A stretch of DNA of 64,000 nt from Linderina pennispora (GCF_002104995.1 NW_024468252.1:186001-250000), one strand, 5' to 3'. Positions 8,283 through 18,751 are shown, counted from the first letter of the stretch. The notes: a model not told the origin generated them from the sequence alone. A program made the numbers and translations.

Positions 8283-9614
8283 ATGGTTGACTTCAACAAC
8301 TTGGCGAACATGGCCACATCTGCATACAAGCAGTACCAGGAAACTACTTCGGGCGACAGCAGTCGTCGCAACGACAGTGAGAACACTTATGGTAGCCAGA
8401 GCCGTAACGACAGCAACCGTCGCAACGATGACGACAACAGCTATGGCAGCGATCGCCAGAACCAGGGCTACGGCAACCAAGGCCGCAACGACAATGACAA
8501 CTACAGTAGCGGCCGTAATGAGAGCAACCGTCGCAACGATGGCGACAACAGCTATGGCAGCGGCCGTCAGGACCAGGGCTACGGCAGCCAGGGCCGCAAC
8601 GACAACGATAGCTATGGCAGCGGCCGTAACGACAGCAACCGTCGCAACGATGATGACAACAGCTATAGCAGCGGTCGCCAGAACCAGGGCTACAGCAACC
8701 AAGGCCGCAACGACAATGATGACTACAGCGGTGGTCGTCAGAACCAGGGCTACGGCAGCCAGGGCCGCAACGACAATGACAACTACAGTAGCAGCCGTAA
8801 CGATAGCAACCGTCGCAACGATGACGACAACAGCTATACCAGCGGTCGCCAGAACCAGGGCTACAGCAACCAAGGCCGTAACGACAACGATAGCTATGGC
8901 AGCGGCCAAAACGAGAATAGCTACGGGGGAGACAACAACAACGGCCCCAAGCCCAGCAACTACCATGGTGGCAGCAGCTCTGGAAACAACGGCCGTAATG
9001 ATGACTACAGTGGCAGCCAGGGCAACAGTGGAAGCCAGGGCAACAGTGGCAGCGCAGGAGGTTTTAACATTTCGCAGGCTGCGTCGCTGGCTTCAGGGCT
9101 CCTTGGTGGTGGCAACAAGAACAGCAGCAGTAACAGCAGCAATGGCGGCTTCGACATTGGCCAGGCTGCTTCCCTCGCTTCGTCTTTCCTGGGTGGTCAG
9201 CAGAGCCGCAGTGGTGGCGGAAACAATGACCTGTTCTCGACTGCCTTGAGCCTCGTCAGCGGTGGCGGGTTCAACCAGGGTAATGCCAGCAAGAGTCAGA
9301 TGCTGTCTAGCTTCAGCAGCATCTTTGGTGGTGGTAACTCAGGCGGCAACAACCTGGCCTCTCAAGGACAGCAGGCCATGGGTCTGGCTGCTGCGTACAT
9401 GGCGTTCCAAAAGTTCTCTGGTGGCGGCAACAACGACAGCAACAACAGCGGCAACAACAACCGTGGCGGCGACCAGAACCAGCTTATTGGTATGGCTATG
9501 TCCGAGGCCAAGAAGCTTTTCAACCAGCACTCTGAGGAGGGAGGCAACGCCAACGAAAAGGAGACTCTGGCTACGGCTGCACAGGCAGCAATGAAGCTGT
9601 TCGGCTCTCGCTAG
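8283..9614 (+). CDS. Asn/Gly-rich tandem-repeat protein with DUF7721-like C-terminus
   Basis: A 443-residue protein. The N-terminus (MVDFNNLANMATSAYKQYQE) is followed by a hydrophilic array of a 37-residue unit (RNDSNRRNDDDNSYGSxRQN, then QGYGNQGRNDNDNYSSG). It is present about four times plus a partial copy, from about residue 41 to 208. The C-terminal ~180 residues contain several 'QAASLASGLLGG'-type segments and end in an Ala-rich helix (ATAAQAAMKLFGSR). This matches the fungal DUF7721 ('beta-flanking protein') pattern as I recall it. The function is unknown; sticky Asn/Gly repeats suggest assembly or surface association. An ATG two codons earlier (8277) is possible. A long Ala/Val open frame on the opposite strand is a by-product of the repeats. 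Confidence 0.8.
   Translation: MVDFNNLANMATSAYKQYQETTSGDSSRRNDSENTYGSQSRNDSNRRNDDDNSYGSDRQNQGYGNQGRNDNDNYSSGRNESNRRNDGDNSYGSGRQDQGYGSQGRNDNDSYGSGRNDSNRRNDDDNSYSSGRQNQGYSNQGRNDNDDYSGGRQNQGYGSQGRNDNDNYSSSRNDSNRRNDDDNSYTSGRQNQGYSNQGRNDNDSYGSGQNENSYGGDNNNGPKPSNYHGGSSSGNNGRNDDYSGSQGNSGSQGNSGSAGGFNISQAASLASGLLGGGNKNSSSNSSNGGFDIGQAASLASSFLGGQQSRSGGGNNDLFSTALSLVSGGGFNQGNASKSQMLSSFSSIFGGGNSGGNNLASQGQQAMGLAAAYMAFQKFSGGGNNDSNNSGNNNRGGDQNQLIGMAMSEAKKLFNQHSEEGGNANEKETLATAAQAAMKLFGSR
8403..8910. repeat. 111-bp coding tandem repeat
   Basis: About four full copies of a 111-bp (37-codon) unit plus one partial copy, inside the DUF7721-like gene. Copies differ by scattered substitutions, so the array is not brand new. 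Copy number is likely to vary between strains. Confidence 0.8.
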
Positions 9615-9676
9615 CATGTTCTGGTTTGAAATATATATTTTTCTCACTCCAAACTCCAATTTCTTGGAACAAAGAC

Positions 9677-11299
9677 TCAGAACCCTGTCAGTGGGAACGG
9701 CCCGCGCGGGTCGTCAGCCAGGTCGAGTCCGATCTTGCCCAGCGCGTTTCCTGAAACTGGTATGTCTTGCAGCTTGCAGTTGTTGGTCAATTGCGGCGGC
9801 AGCTTCGTGCTATTGGCGATCATATACGGCGCCTCAATAAATGTCAAGCTAAGGCCCTGCACGTCATGGTATGCCATATGGCAGTGGAAAAGCCAAACCC
9901 CTGGGTTATCAGCACGGAACCTGACCACCGCGTACGACAGTGGGGGAACAGTGATGGTATCACGGCGCATAGGGTACTTGCCAGCAAGCAGTCTCTTAGT
10001 TGGGTCCTTGTTCGTAGCACCACGGATAACGATGAAAAATTGATGTCCGTGCAGATGGAACGGGTGCGAGTTGACATCGTAGTTGAAGATCGCAATCTCG
10101 ACATCCTCGTGGGTGTCCAATATCACTGGATAGGTCTTGAACCCGTACACGTCAGGGTAGTATGCCTGGTATCCAGTGGTAAGCGCTGTCACTAGCGAGG
10201 GGACCTTGGGTCGTACAAAGGTGCGGTTGTTATATGCGAGGTGCTCTCGCTGATCGTCGTAAATGGATGTGCGTACTTCCAGTGGCACCCACTTTTGCAC
10301 GCCCGGCGGATCTACCTTGTCAATTGGAACTAGATCAATATCCTGGAAAAAGTCCCAACTGACGGTGCTCACAGAAGCATTTTTCAAGTGGGCCGTTGGC
10401 GAGTATTCGACAAGCCCCTCGAACGGAAGAGTCGCGCGTGCCACACCTGCCTGGATGTCCGTGAAAATGTCAGCATGGTAGATGTAGTTAGTGTCAGCTC
10501 TGCTCTTCGCGGTAACTAGCACTGAGGCACGCTGCCCCACAGACAACTGCATGCTACTGGTGACCTTCTCCTCGACATCGGTACCATCGACCTCGATAAC
10601 TCGCATATCATGGTCCTCGATTCCGAAGCGAACCATACCAGTCCCCGATACGTTCATCAGGCGTAGCCTGTATGTCTTGCCTGGTGTGAACTTGAGCTTT
10701 GTCTTCTGGAGATCGCTTCCACCTGCACTATTCACAAGCATGTATGGGTGGAATGGTGATACGCGTGTGGCCTCACTGGTGCTCAGGAGCTGGTCCTCGA
10801 TTTCGGCTGCTTCGCGGTGGTAGAAGGCCTCAAGCATCACAACCATGTCCTCATCGTACTTGTATACCTCCTTTGGCGGATGGCTAATGAGGGGTGTGCG
10901 CAGACCATCCAGCCACTGCGCCTTGTTGTGGCTGTGGATCCAGTACGTTCCCGTCTGCACCACGTTGATCTCGTATGTGAAATTGCTGCCAGGCGGGATT
11001 CCACACTCGGTTGCACCAATAGCACCATCGTAATAGTTTGTACCGTTCTGGAAGAAGCCGTGTGTGTGCAGCGAAGTCACCTCCTGTAGCCTGTTGGTTG
11101 CATGAATCACTAGCGTATCGCCCAAGTTGACATGCACCTCAGGTGGTGGCCATTTCCCATTAATACCGATTCCACGCCGCGAGTTCTCGCCGTCGGGGTT
11201 GATCTGGACGTACTCGATGTTCCAGTCCAAATGAACACGCTTAGCCAGGACACTGCCGAACGCTGCAAACGAAAGTAAGTAGACACCAGTTAGCTTCAT
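9677..11299 (-). CDS. secreted multicopper oxidase (Fet3-like ferroxidase/laccase)
   Basis: A 540-residue multicopper oxidase. Residues 1-19 form a signal peptide (MKLTGVYLLSFAAFGSVLA). All four copper motifs are present: HTHGFF (78-83), HSH (122-124), HPFHLHGH (412-419) and HCHMAYHDVQGL (472-483, with the type 1 Cys-His). An acidic residue at the position used for Fe(II) binding in Fet3 (Glu157 in VMLEAFYH) favours ferroxidase activity. Fet3 normally has a C-terminal membrane anchor and works with the permease Ftr1. Here the protein ends soon after the last domain (RGPFPLTGF) without an anchor, and no FTR1 gene is adjacent. It is probably secreted or wall-associated. Laccase-type activity cannot be excluded. 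Confidence 0.9.
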   Translation of the reverse strand: MKLTGVYLLSFAAFGSVLAKRVHLDWNIEYVQINPDGENSRRGIGINGKWPPPEVHVNLGDTLVIHATNRLQEVTSLHTHGFFQNGTNYYDGAIGATECGIPPGSNFTYEINVVQTGTYWIHSHNKAQWLDGLRTPLISHPPKEVYKYDEDMVVMLEAFYHREAAEIEDQLLSTSEATRVSPFHPYMLVNSAGGSDLQKTKLKFTPGKTYRLRLMNVSGTGMVRFGIEDHDMRVIEVDGTDVEEKVTSSMQLSVGQRASVLVTAKSRADTNYIYHADIFTDIQAGVARATLPFEGLVEYSPTAHLKNASVSTVSWDFFQDIDLVPIDKVDPPGVQKWVPLEVRTSIYDDQREHLAYNNRTFVRPKVPSLVTALTTGYQAYYPDVYGFKTYPVILDTHEDVEIAIFNYDVNSHPFHLHGHQFFIVIRGATNKDPTKRLLAGKYPMRRDTITVPPLSYAVVRFRADNPGVWLFHCHMAYHDVQGLSLTFIEAPYMIANSTKLPPQLTNNCKLQDIPVSGNALGKIGLDLADDPRGPFPLTGF

Positions 11300-11895
11300 C
11301 CTGCAGCAAAAAGTATATAACTTGGAGAAACGAGTTTGGTAGAGAGAGCGGAAGGACAGTGCAGAGCATGGGCATTAAATATGAAACTGGCCTACCACTT
11401 GCACCTGAGGAGAATGCGCAATATTTGCCCAAGGCTGCACCGAGTAGGGTTGTCAGGCCTTCTAAGCCATGCCTTGGCCAAGCGCCGCATGCTACTATAC
11501 ATGAAAGCGGAGGCCTCTGTAAACAAACGCCACAGCAGATGTGCAACATCAACAATTGCAATATACAGACAATGGAACCATCCACCATCTTCGTCAATGC
11601 GCCCCGTGTGAATATACAGCGAAACCCACCGTTAGTAGGGCGGCCAATTGGTGTGGAAAAGCTACATGCTCAGGATACATCGCAGACTGGTTCGCGCTGG
11701 CTTTCGGTTGAACAAAACAGATCTTTCTCAGCACGTATTCTCATACAGCGCTGCATTCAGACCTGGGATTCATGCAATGGGTCGGATAGCCCAACGAGTC
11801 ATTGACTGGTGGCTATGCACGCATGGAAATAGCGTCCCCTCTGGCGCACGACACCTTGGGTTCGAATATAGAAATAGAAAACAGGGCAAAAAGAT

Positions 11896-11969
11896 CGCTC
11901 TCGGATAGGCTCGAACTATCAACCTCCTGATTAACAGTCAGACGCGCTAACCAGTTGCGCCACGAAAGC
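11896..11969 (-). tRNA. tRNA-Asn (anticodon GTT)
   Basis: A 74-nt cloverleaf on the minus strand. Acceptor GCTTTCG (11969-11963) pairs with CGAGAGC (11903-11897), with one T-G pair. The anticodon loop CTGTTAA gives GTT. The T arm is GATAG-TTCGAGC-CTATC. No intron is present. Confidence 0.95.
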
Positions 11970-12494
11970 TGACCTGGCTTACAAACCAATTTCTGAAAAC
12001 ATGAAAAATAGAATGTATATGATCCACAATGCATCTGCTACCGTTTCCATGATATGCAATGGACAAACCATACGGACCATGCGGTTAGATTAGAATATGC
12101 ATGGCAGCATTTAGTTTAAGCACATGTTGCGTCAATGAAATGGCGGCAGCACTGTAGACTGCAAACTGTCTATAGTGCATAAAATGGAAGTCGTTGGTGT
12201 TGCCACTGTGTCGAATACATGCACATAGAGCTGGTCCACAGGTGATTCTTGAAGGTGGCGTTGTGGATCGTCAGCGGCTCCTGCTGAATCCAGACACATT
12301 GAGGACTTGGATAACAAAGCCAGTTTCTGCTATATATATGCATAGGAAGGCTGTTGCTGTATGCAGGAAGCACAGCGTAGACTGTGGCGGCTATCTACCA
12401 GCAAAGCAAAAAAACGGTCGGTTGGCAAAAAGCAGAGTAGGTCACCGCAAACGATGCAAGCCGAAAGGTTTATTAAAATACTCTGTGAACAAGT
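11970..12494. other. intergenic, nothing recognised
   Basis: Between tRNA-Asn and the small FFKR ORF. Only short open frames with no coding character; I see no RNA gene or repeat. Confidence 0.4.
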
Positions 12495-12719
12495 CTAGCT
12501 GTGGTACGTAAATGGACGGGTGCCGAAACTGCCTTGACTGCTGCTAGCGCTATAGAGGTATGTGAGGACATGGTCTGGACTATTGCCCTCGGCAGCACTA
12601 GCCAATGAATGGGCATTGCTTTGTGATTTTGTTGATGTATTCGAATAAAAGATGGAGCCATCGGGTTCGGTGCGGGTGTCTGTGCTGGGAAGCCTCTTGA
12701 AGAAATTGCGGAATGGCAT
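12495..12719 (-). CDS. small hypothetical protein with FFKR motif
   Basis: A 74-residue frame starting MPFRNFFKRLPSTDTRTEPD and continuing Ser/Thr/Asn-rich to TYHS. The start shares the basic motif (R/N)FFKR(I/L)P/S with the C-terminus of the Ser-rich protein at 5795-7159, so the two may be related or use a common short motif. There is no membrane segment or known domain. Evidence that it is a gene is limited to length, codon character and this motif. Confidence 0.35.
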   Translation of the reverse strand: MPFRNFFKRLPSTDTRTEPDGSIFYSNTSTKSQSNAHSLASAAEGNSPDHVLTYLYSASSSQGSFGTRPFTYHS

Positions 12720-14179
12720 GGTAGATGTATAGCTTGTACTGTTATTGTTGACAAGTCTATGCGAGCAGGGGGATTGGGGCATGCCTGTCCCTTAAATGGG
12801 CTGGTGCTCTGCTTTCTGGTGCATGCACATCGGTGCCAAGGGGCGTGCTACGTGCTTTTTGTGAGTTCGCCAAGTGCCGGGCCGGATAGGACTACTGCAC
12901 ACAGTCCTGTGACCAGCATATTCCAGAAGCAGTGGAGGGGTGTGCCTCGTGCATGGCGCTGTAGGTATATCTACACAAAACACTGCGGCGGGCTGCGGCA
13001 GCAAGGACACATGGACCTAACACCGGAGATGCTCTATCGATAGTTACTGCGATTTTTATTTGCTAGGGTGTGAAACGCTTGCTAGAGAAGAGATCTTGCT
13101 GAAGCCGCATTCGCACTCGTGGTTTTCTCTGTTGGTGCATGCGCGCTCAATAGCCATTATTCAGCTCTTGGAGACGGTATCTTGTCAAGGAGAGGAAATA
13201 GGAATGAACTAGCGGGTATTCGGGAAGAAGCGGGGTGGTGTTCCTCTGTTGCCCAGTCGAATCCAAAGCACTGTCGTTCACTGCGGGTGGGCATCTGCGA
13301 TGGATGCACATGGCCAATCTCGGAAACTGACAGACCATCCGATTGCCAGCAGGACCACCCCTAAGGCAGCACCAGCGAGGGCAGTGGTGTCGACAGGGAA
13401 TCGGTGGCTTAGAGTGGGGAGGCGCCTCAGGTAAACTTCGACGCAGCAAGGGAGCCTGTGGTTTAGAGTTCGCTCAATGAGACTGCCAGGACCCTTGCGG
13501 CCTTGCTTCATGGCAGGGCAGCTTGCATGTTCGTCGATAGAGCAAGTGCAGATGCGCTGTTCTTTGAGAGCCCAGTCTTGTTGTTCCGATAGATTTGCTG
13601 GCTCTCACTCACAGCGCAAACATAACCATAATCGGTGGATGGGGAGGCGGGCGGTGACACGCAGCAGGCAGGGGCAGGCAGAGGGAGGAATCTTTACCTT
13701 TTGTTGTTGACAAGTGCCTGGTTGCCGGCTCCGTGCTATAAGGCTGCGCGCTGCTTTCCGCTACTGTGGACATGCTCCATGATGATCGGATTTGTAGCCC
13801 TGCAAGCGGAGACCCGGGCCTGCGGTCGCCTGCCCCGGTCAAACGGGGAGGGGATGGCAGGTGCCCGTCATAGAAGAATCCATGAACAGCATATTAATTG
13901 GGAACGCTGGTCTATCAATGTCCTCGTATCTCACCTGCGGTGCTGACATCCTTTTTTCAAAATTCTGAAACCAGACTGAGCGGCATGATCCTGTCGACAA
14001 GAATGTGAAGCTACTTTGCGGACATTCTCAGGGGAGGACCGAAGCGGCTTTTCCTAGCAGCCCGGAGTAGGGGTGGTGTGGCCTGCCTTTTATTTTTCTC
14101 AATTCAGGCTCCCTCTTCATTTCCGCGCTAATAGGAATTCATACACTTTAACAATTCAAAAGTTTTCTGTCACAGGCCA
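12720..14179. other. intergenic, nothing recognised
   Basis: About 1.45 kb with short overlapping open frames on both strands and no recognisable domain, RNA gene or repeat. The last ~80 bp before 14180 are AT-rich and are likely the promoter of the TspO-like gene. Confidence 0.4.
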
Positions 14180-14665
14180 ATGTCGCCGTGGATAGTTCCA
14201 GCAGTATTCGTGCCAGTCGCACTCGGAGTAGGCACATCGTTCAAGGCACTCAGCAGCTCCGACTGGCACACGCGCCTACGCAAGCCCAAGTACAACGCCC
14301 CACACGCATCCTTATTGCCCGTGCTCGTGCTCCTGTACACGCTCCAGGGCATTGGATCATATTTAGTGTCGAATGAAATGGTGGTGGGCGACCACACAGC
14401 AGAGCTAGTTGCGCAGACAGCTGGGCAGGCGGGACTTGGATTCTTCTGGCTGCAGCTGACGTTTTTGGCGTTCTGGCCGCGGCTACTGGCATGCGGAGTG
14501 AGGCTGGCGTTGGCAGATCTGTGTGTGGCGGTGGTGGTGCAGGTGCTGGGGATGATCCAGTTCTTTCGCGTCAGTGTGGCGGGCGGGTTGCTGATGCTGG
14601 TAAGCTTGCTTGGGTGCGTGGCTTTGGGCGTGTGGAATCTGGCGCTGGTGCGCAAGAGCTCTTAA
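14180..14665 (+). CDS. TspO/MBR family membrane protein
   Basis: A 161-residue protein with about five hydrophobic helices, the size and layout of the translocator protein (TspO, peripheral benzodiazepine receptor) family. Family members bind porphyrins and sterols in mitochondrial or other membranes. The conserved loop after TM1 is visible as SDWHTRLRKPKYNAPHASL (family: W-Y-x-x-L-x-K-P-x-x-x-P-P-x-W), and TM3 carries the FFWLQLTFLAFWP segment (family: N-x-x-W-S-x-x-F-F). The second Pro and the Trp of the loop motif are lost, so ligand binding may differ. It is a single exon and the ATG at 14180 is the first in frame. Confidence 0.75.
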   Translation: MSPWIVPAVFVPVALGVGTSFKALSSSDWHTRLRKPKYNAPHASLLPVLVLLYTLQGIGSYLVSNEMVVGDHTAELVAQTAGQAGLGFFWLQLTFLAFWPRLLACGVRLALADLCVAVVVQVLGMIQFFRVSVAGGLLMLVSLLGCVALGVWNLALVRKSS

Positions 14666-15285
14666 GCTTTGTAATTTTTAAAATAGGGTGGGAGGAAATA
14701 AATCCCATCGATGGCTGGCAGGCATCAGTCTGGCCGCGAAAACAACCGCAGCAGACAGACAATAGGCAGGCATAAAGTGATGCGTATATTTTCCGATGGG
14801 CAGGATTGGCGGTGTGTTTGCTTATTTTTGGGCCCTATTACCAATCCGCATGTCTTGAAGCAAGGAAAAAGGGTGTGGAGACGATGGTTCTGGAGCGCAC
14901 GGGGCGGGGGTTTGCTATATTTGGACGGAGAAACAAAAAGTGATGGTGGTTTGCAAGAGAGGAGGATTTTTTTTAAAAAAGCGTTCTACTGCTTCATGGC
15001 TTTCATATCAGCAGTCATGGAGGGGGCGGACACCCGTGGCCAGACCCAAGCATTTGCAGATGCCTGACCAATCATGAGGCCAATTTATTCGGGCAGTTTG
15101 GCCGCTCTTGTTGCCGCTGTTGCAAAGAGTTTTTCACCGGGTTCGCAAAATACAGAGGCAAAAATTTTAGGGACAGTTTCCAGACATCCGTTCTGGGTAG
15201 GCCATCTCTCGCTTTTCTTCTCTCGCGTCAATTAAAAATCCAATCCCACTCTTTTAAAAAGCGCGTACATTTTTTGCTTTAAACA
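14666..15285. other. intergenic, promoter side of kinase gene
   Basis: About 620 bp without a supportable gene. The last 50 bp before the kinase ATG are AT-rich (attaaaaatccaatcccactcttttaaaaagcg), including a TTTAAAAA element about 35 nt upstream of the start. Confidence 0.4.
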
Positions 15286-16568
15286 ATGGCTCACGACGGT
15301 TCGCATGTACTGGGAACGGTGATATCGACGAGCAAAATAGGCGACGGTCTGGCCCCACTGTCCATCGGCGGCTGCATGCCGCCGCGTAGCAGCACCAGCG
15401 GGCTGTCGCGGGCATCGGGCGACACATTAGCATCGTTCGATGAGCCACCGCTGACGGTGCAGCTGGACGATGAGGTTCTGGGCAGCGGGCAGTACGCGAC
15501 GGTGCGGCTGGGGCGGCTGAGCACCGGGGGGGCGTGTGCAGTGAAGATCGCCCACAAGCAGGACCCGGACGCAGTGGAGCTGGCGCAGATCGAGGCGGCG
15601 GCGCTGGCGCGGGTGGGCGGGGCGCCAGCGACGGTGCAGTGCTTTGGAGTGGTGGACCTTGGTGCGGGCGTGGTGGAGCCGTGGGGGCAGGCGGCAGAGC
15701 GGATGGCCAAGGGGCAAGGGCAGTGGGGGGTGGTGCTGGAGCTCTGCCATGGCTCGTGCTGGGAGTTGATGCAGCGGAGCCGGGCGGCCATGGGTGCCGA
15801 GCTGTTTTTTGCGTGGGCGCGGCAGCTGACGCTGGCGCTGGCGGCTCTGCGCAGCGCGGGCATGGCACACAAGGACATTAAGCCGCACAACATCCTGGTA
15901 AGGCTCTTTCCGTGGCTGAATGGGGGGGGGGCAGATGACTGGGGTTTGTTCTAAACGACATGTGCTCTCTGTAGCTTGACAGGGCGGGGGCAGTGCGGCT
16001 GGCGGATTTCACGGCGGCAGAGTTTTCACCAGCAGCAGTTGCGGCGATGCGCGTCAGGTGGGAGGCATTCAACCCAAACTCATATCCGCCATACGTGGAC
16101 TTCAGCGGCACGGTGCCGTATAGCGCGCCGGAGGCATTGAGTCCAGGGCTGGAGCGGACGGCCCAGGAGCTGCACAAGATCGACGTCTTCAGTCTGGGCG
16201 TGACGCTGTATGCGCTGTTTGTTAGCGGCCGTGATCCGTTTGCCAGCGTCAAGAGCGGGCTGGAGCAGATGCTGCTTGCGGGCCGCGGGGCTTTCTGGGA
16301 GTGGGAGGAGCGCCAGGCCCTGGCCGCTACGCCTAGCGCCCCACAGGAGGCATCCGGCGGCCTGGCGCGCAGTCTGAGCCTGGGCCGCCGGCTGCGTCGT
16401 CGCCAGGCGTCGCAGGAATTCCGTACGTTCCTGAGCGGCGAGCCGCTGCCAGCGGGTGTCGAGGCGCTGCTGCGAGCCATGACGAGCCCCAATCCAGACC
16501 AGCGCCCCGACGCGTCCGCCATTCTGCAGGCGCTGGACGAGATGGAGCTGGAGATCTTCGAGCCCTGA
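15286..16568 (+). CDS. divergent protein kinase (two exons)
   Basis: Exons 15286-15897 and 15975-16568, joined in frame across a 77-nt intron (gtaagg...ctgtag), give 401 residues. A disordered N-terminus of ~60 residues precedes a kinase domain. The Gly loop is LGSGQYATVRLG, the ATP lysine lies in CAVKIAHK, and the catalytic loop is HKDIKPHNIL (HKD rather than HRD). The activation segment begins ADFT instead of DFG and continues to GTVPYSAPEAL. The Asp and Asn for catalysis are kept, so it may be active. An Arg-rich insert (SLSLGRRLRRRQ) sits before the last lobe, which ends at ASAILQALDEMELEIFEP. The intron falls just after the catalytic loop. Subfamily not assigned. Confidence 0.85.
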
Positions 16569-16724
16569 AATCATTCTATTTGCGTTATTTCTTTCATTTC
16601 TTTCATTTCCTTCATTTCTTGCACGTCTTTCCGATCATTTCCGTATACGTTCAATTCCATTTCTGTGTTTATTCAAAGGCTTCAGGATGGCCTAAGGTGT
16701 CTGCCATGCCAGCCAGATTGGCTC

Positions 16725-17269
16725 TTATCCGGTCCGCAGGATGATGTGTACGCCGCTGTCGGACTCGACCGGGCCGCTGAGCTCTCCAGGCTTAAGTGCC
16801 AGCACAGCCTTCTCGAACGCTGGCTGCATCTGCCCGCGGTCAAACCACCCCAGGTCGCCGCCACGACGGGCGCTCGAGCAGTCCGACTCCTTAGCCGCCA
16901 GATCGGCAAACTGCACCTGCCCCGAGGCAATCTGCTCGCGGAACTGCTCCACGGCCGCAGTAGCCTCCTGCTTGGTGCGCGTAATATTGGCCTCCTTCCA
17001 CGAGCTGGGCTTGCGCGACCCCGCGTGCTTCACCAGCAGATGGCTGGCCCGCATCTTGGTTGTCCGCGCCCGCGGCTCCTCTGTCGGCGGCTCCCAGCGG
17101 CTCTCGCCCGTCGTCCGGTTGAAGTAGTATTCGATGCCGCGCGACTTGGACATGCGCACCTCCCACCCGGGAGGCAGTGCTGAATGCGACCCTTCGCCCT
17201 AATGTACAGCTGTTAGTAGCATGTGTTGGAAGCGACTGCACGAGGAAGCGGGGCCTGTGTGCTTACCAT
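16725..17269 (-). CDS. ESS1: Ess1/Pin1 peptidyl-prolyl isomerase with one-codon first exon
   Basis: A phospho-Ser/Thr-Pro specific parvulin that acts on the RNA polymerase II CTD in fungi. The model is exon 1 17269-17267 (ATG only), intron 17266-17199 (68 nt, gtaagc..., perfect tactaac branch site, ...ttag), then exon 2 17198-16725; total 158 residues. The WW domain ([19 protein letters not shown] to RWEPP) fills the N-terminus. The PPIase domain starts [16 protein letters not shown] and includes the catalytic Cys in [16 protein letters not shown] and the end [12 protein letters not shown]. Exon 2 has an in-frame TAG immediately upstream and no ATG before the WW domain. A spliced initiator is therefore required for a full WW domain. 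Confidence 0.9.
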
Positions 17270-17494
17270 TGTTGGTTGTAGAAATGCTAGTGTTGAATTG
17301 GGAATGAAAAGAAGAAAAAGGTGAAAGGAAAAAGGGTATGCCGAATCGGCCTAAATTCACCGCGTTGGAATTTGTCATCGCTGCCCCTGGTCCTGCCTCC
17401 CCCCAGATATTGGCCGGCGATGGCTTACGGAGGCCGGTTGTGCGGATCTCCCTCCTGGCATGCTGTTATCATGGCCTGCCCCCGGAACAGTGCT

Positions 17495-17504
17495 TATATA
17501 AATA
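17495..17504 (+). promoter_or_regulatory. TATA box of cysteine synthase gene
   Basis: TATATAAATA 86 nt upstream of the ATG at 17590. It lies in the 320-bp divergent promoter region shared with ESS1. Confidence 0.55.
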
Positions 17505-17589
17505 CCGCCCAGTCCAGCCCGCGCTTATCTAGCTTTCTCCTTTACTTGTTCGCCTCCCATCTATTTTTCTACCTTCAGTTAGCTTTAAC

Positions 17590-18751
17590 ATGCTGGGCCG
17601 TAGACTCTACTCGACTGCATCGCGCTACATCACCTCCGCCAAGCCCACAAATGGCTTCATTGGCGCCATCGGCAACACTCCCCTGGTAAAGTACCTTCCT
17701 GAGTTTAAAATCCGACCAAGAGGGCAAAAGAAATCAACATCTGTGGCTAACAACGAAATCTCCTTTTGGCTAGATCCGCATCAACAGCCTAAGCAAGGAG
17801 ACCGGGTGTGAGATCCTGGGCAAGGCCGAGTTCATGAACCCAGGCGGGTCGGTCAAGGACCGCGCCGCCCTGTTCGTAGTGGAGGCGGCCGAGCGCTCCG
17901 GGGCCCTGCAGCCCGGAGGCACGGTAGTCGAGGGCACGGCGGGCAACACGGGCATTGGGCTGGCGCATGTGTGCCGGGCCAAGGGATACAAGTGCGTAAT
18001 CTACATGCCGAACACGCAGAGCCAGGAGAAGATAGATCTTCTGAAAATGCTGGGCGCCGATGTGCGGCCAGTGCCGGCGGTGCCATTCGACAACCCCGAC
18101 AACTACAACCACCAGGCGAAGCGCTATGCGGAGACTCTGGAGAACGCGGTGTGGACGGACCAGTTCGACAATACGGCGAACCGCCAGGCGCACATTGAGA
18201 CCACGGGGCCGGAGATCTGGGCCCAGACCCAGGGCAAAGTTGATGGGTTTACATGCTCCACCGGCAGCGCCGGGACGTTCGCCGGCACGACCAGGTTTTT
18301 GAAGGAGGTGTCGAATGGCCGTGTCAAGGCGTTTGCGGCGGACCCGCCCGGCTCGGTTATCTACAGCTACGTGAAGTCGCGCGGAAAGAGCCTGGATAAG
18401 GAGGGGTCGTCGATTACCGAGGGCATTGGGCAGGGCCGGATCACGGCGAATCTGCAGCCGGACGTGCATCTGATCGACGATGCCTTAAGGATCCCGGACT
18501 CGGACACTATCAGGACGCTCTACCGTCTTTTGGACGAAGAGGGCATTTACCTGGGCGCCTCGTCGGCACTCAATGTCACGGCCGCGTACGAAATGGCCAA
18601 GATCATGGGCCCCGGCCACACCATCGTGACTATTATGGCGGATGGCGCGTACAGGTACCAGTCGCGTCTGTTCAGCCGCAAGTGGCTCGAGGCCAAGGGC
18701 CTGGCGGATGCCATCCCAGCGCACCTGCAAAAGTACATTGTCCTCGAGTAA
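17590..18751 (+). CDS. mitochondrial cysteine synthase (OASS, Mcy1-like)
   Basis: Exons 17590-17685 and 17774-18751, in phase 0 across an 88-nt intron (gtaaag...ggctag), give 357 residues. It is a PLP enzyme making cysteine from O-acetylserine and sulfide. The N-terminus ([18 protein letters not shown]) is a typical mitochondrial presequence. The cofactor lysine is in [15 protein letters not shown] and the phosphate/substrate loop is [11 protein letters not shown], the variant (G-T-A-G-N) used by fungal mitochondrial cysteine synthases instead of P-T-S-G-N. The intron interrupts the IGNTPL/IRI motif at the domain start. No CBS regulatory domain is attached, which argues against cystathionine beta-synthase. 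Confidence 0.92.

Noticed and set aside
8127-8966. Long minus-strand open frame (279 codons, Ala/Val-rich)
   Set aside because: It lies antisense to the tandem repeats of the DUF7721-like gene; the open frame follows from the repeat codons and has the sequence VVIVVAALVAVALV-like monotony.
11359-11805. Plus-strand frame of 148 codons upstream of the ferroxidase
   Set aside because: No motif, poor composition, and it overlaps the promoter region of the divergent gene.
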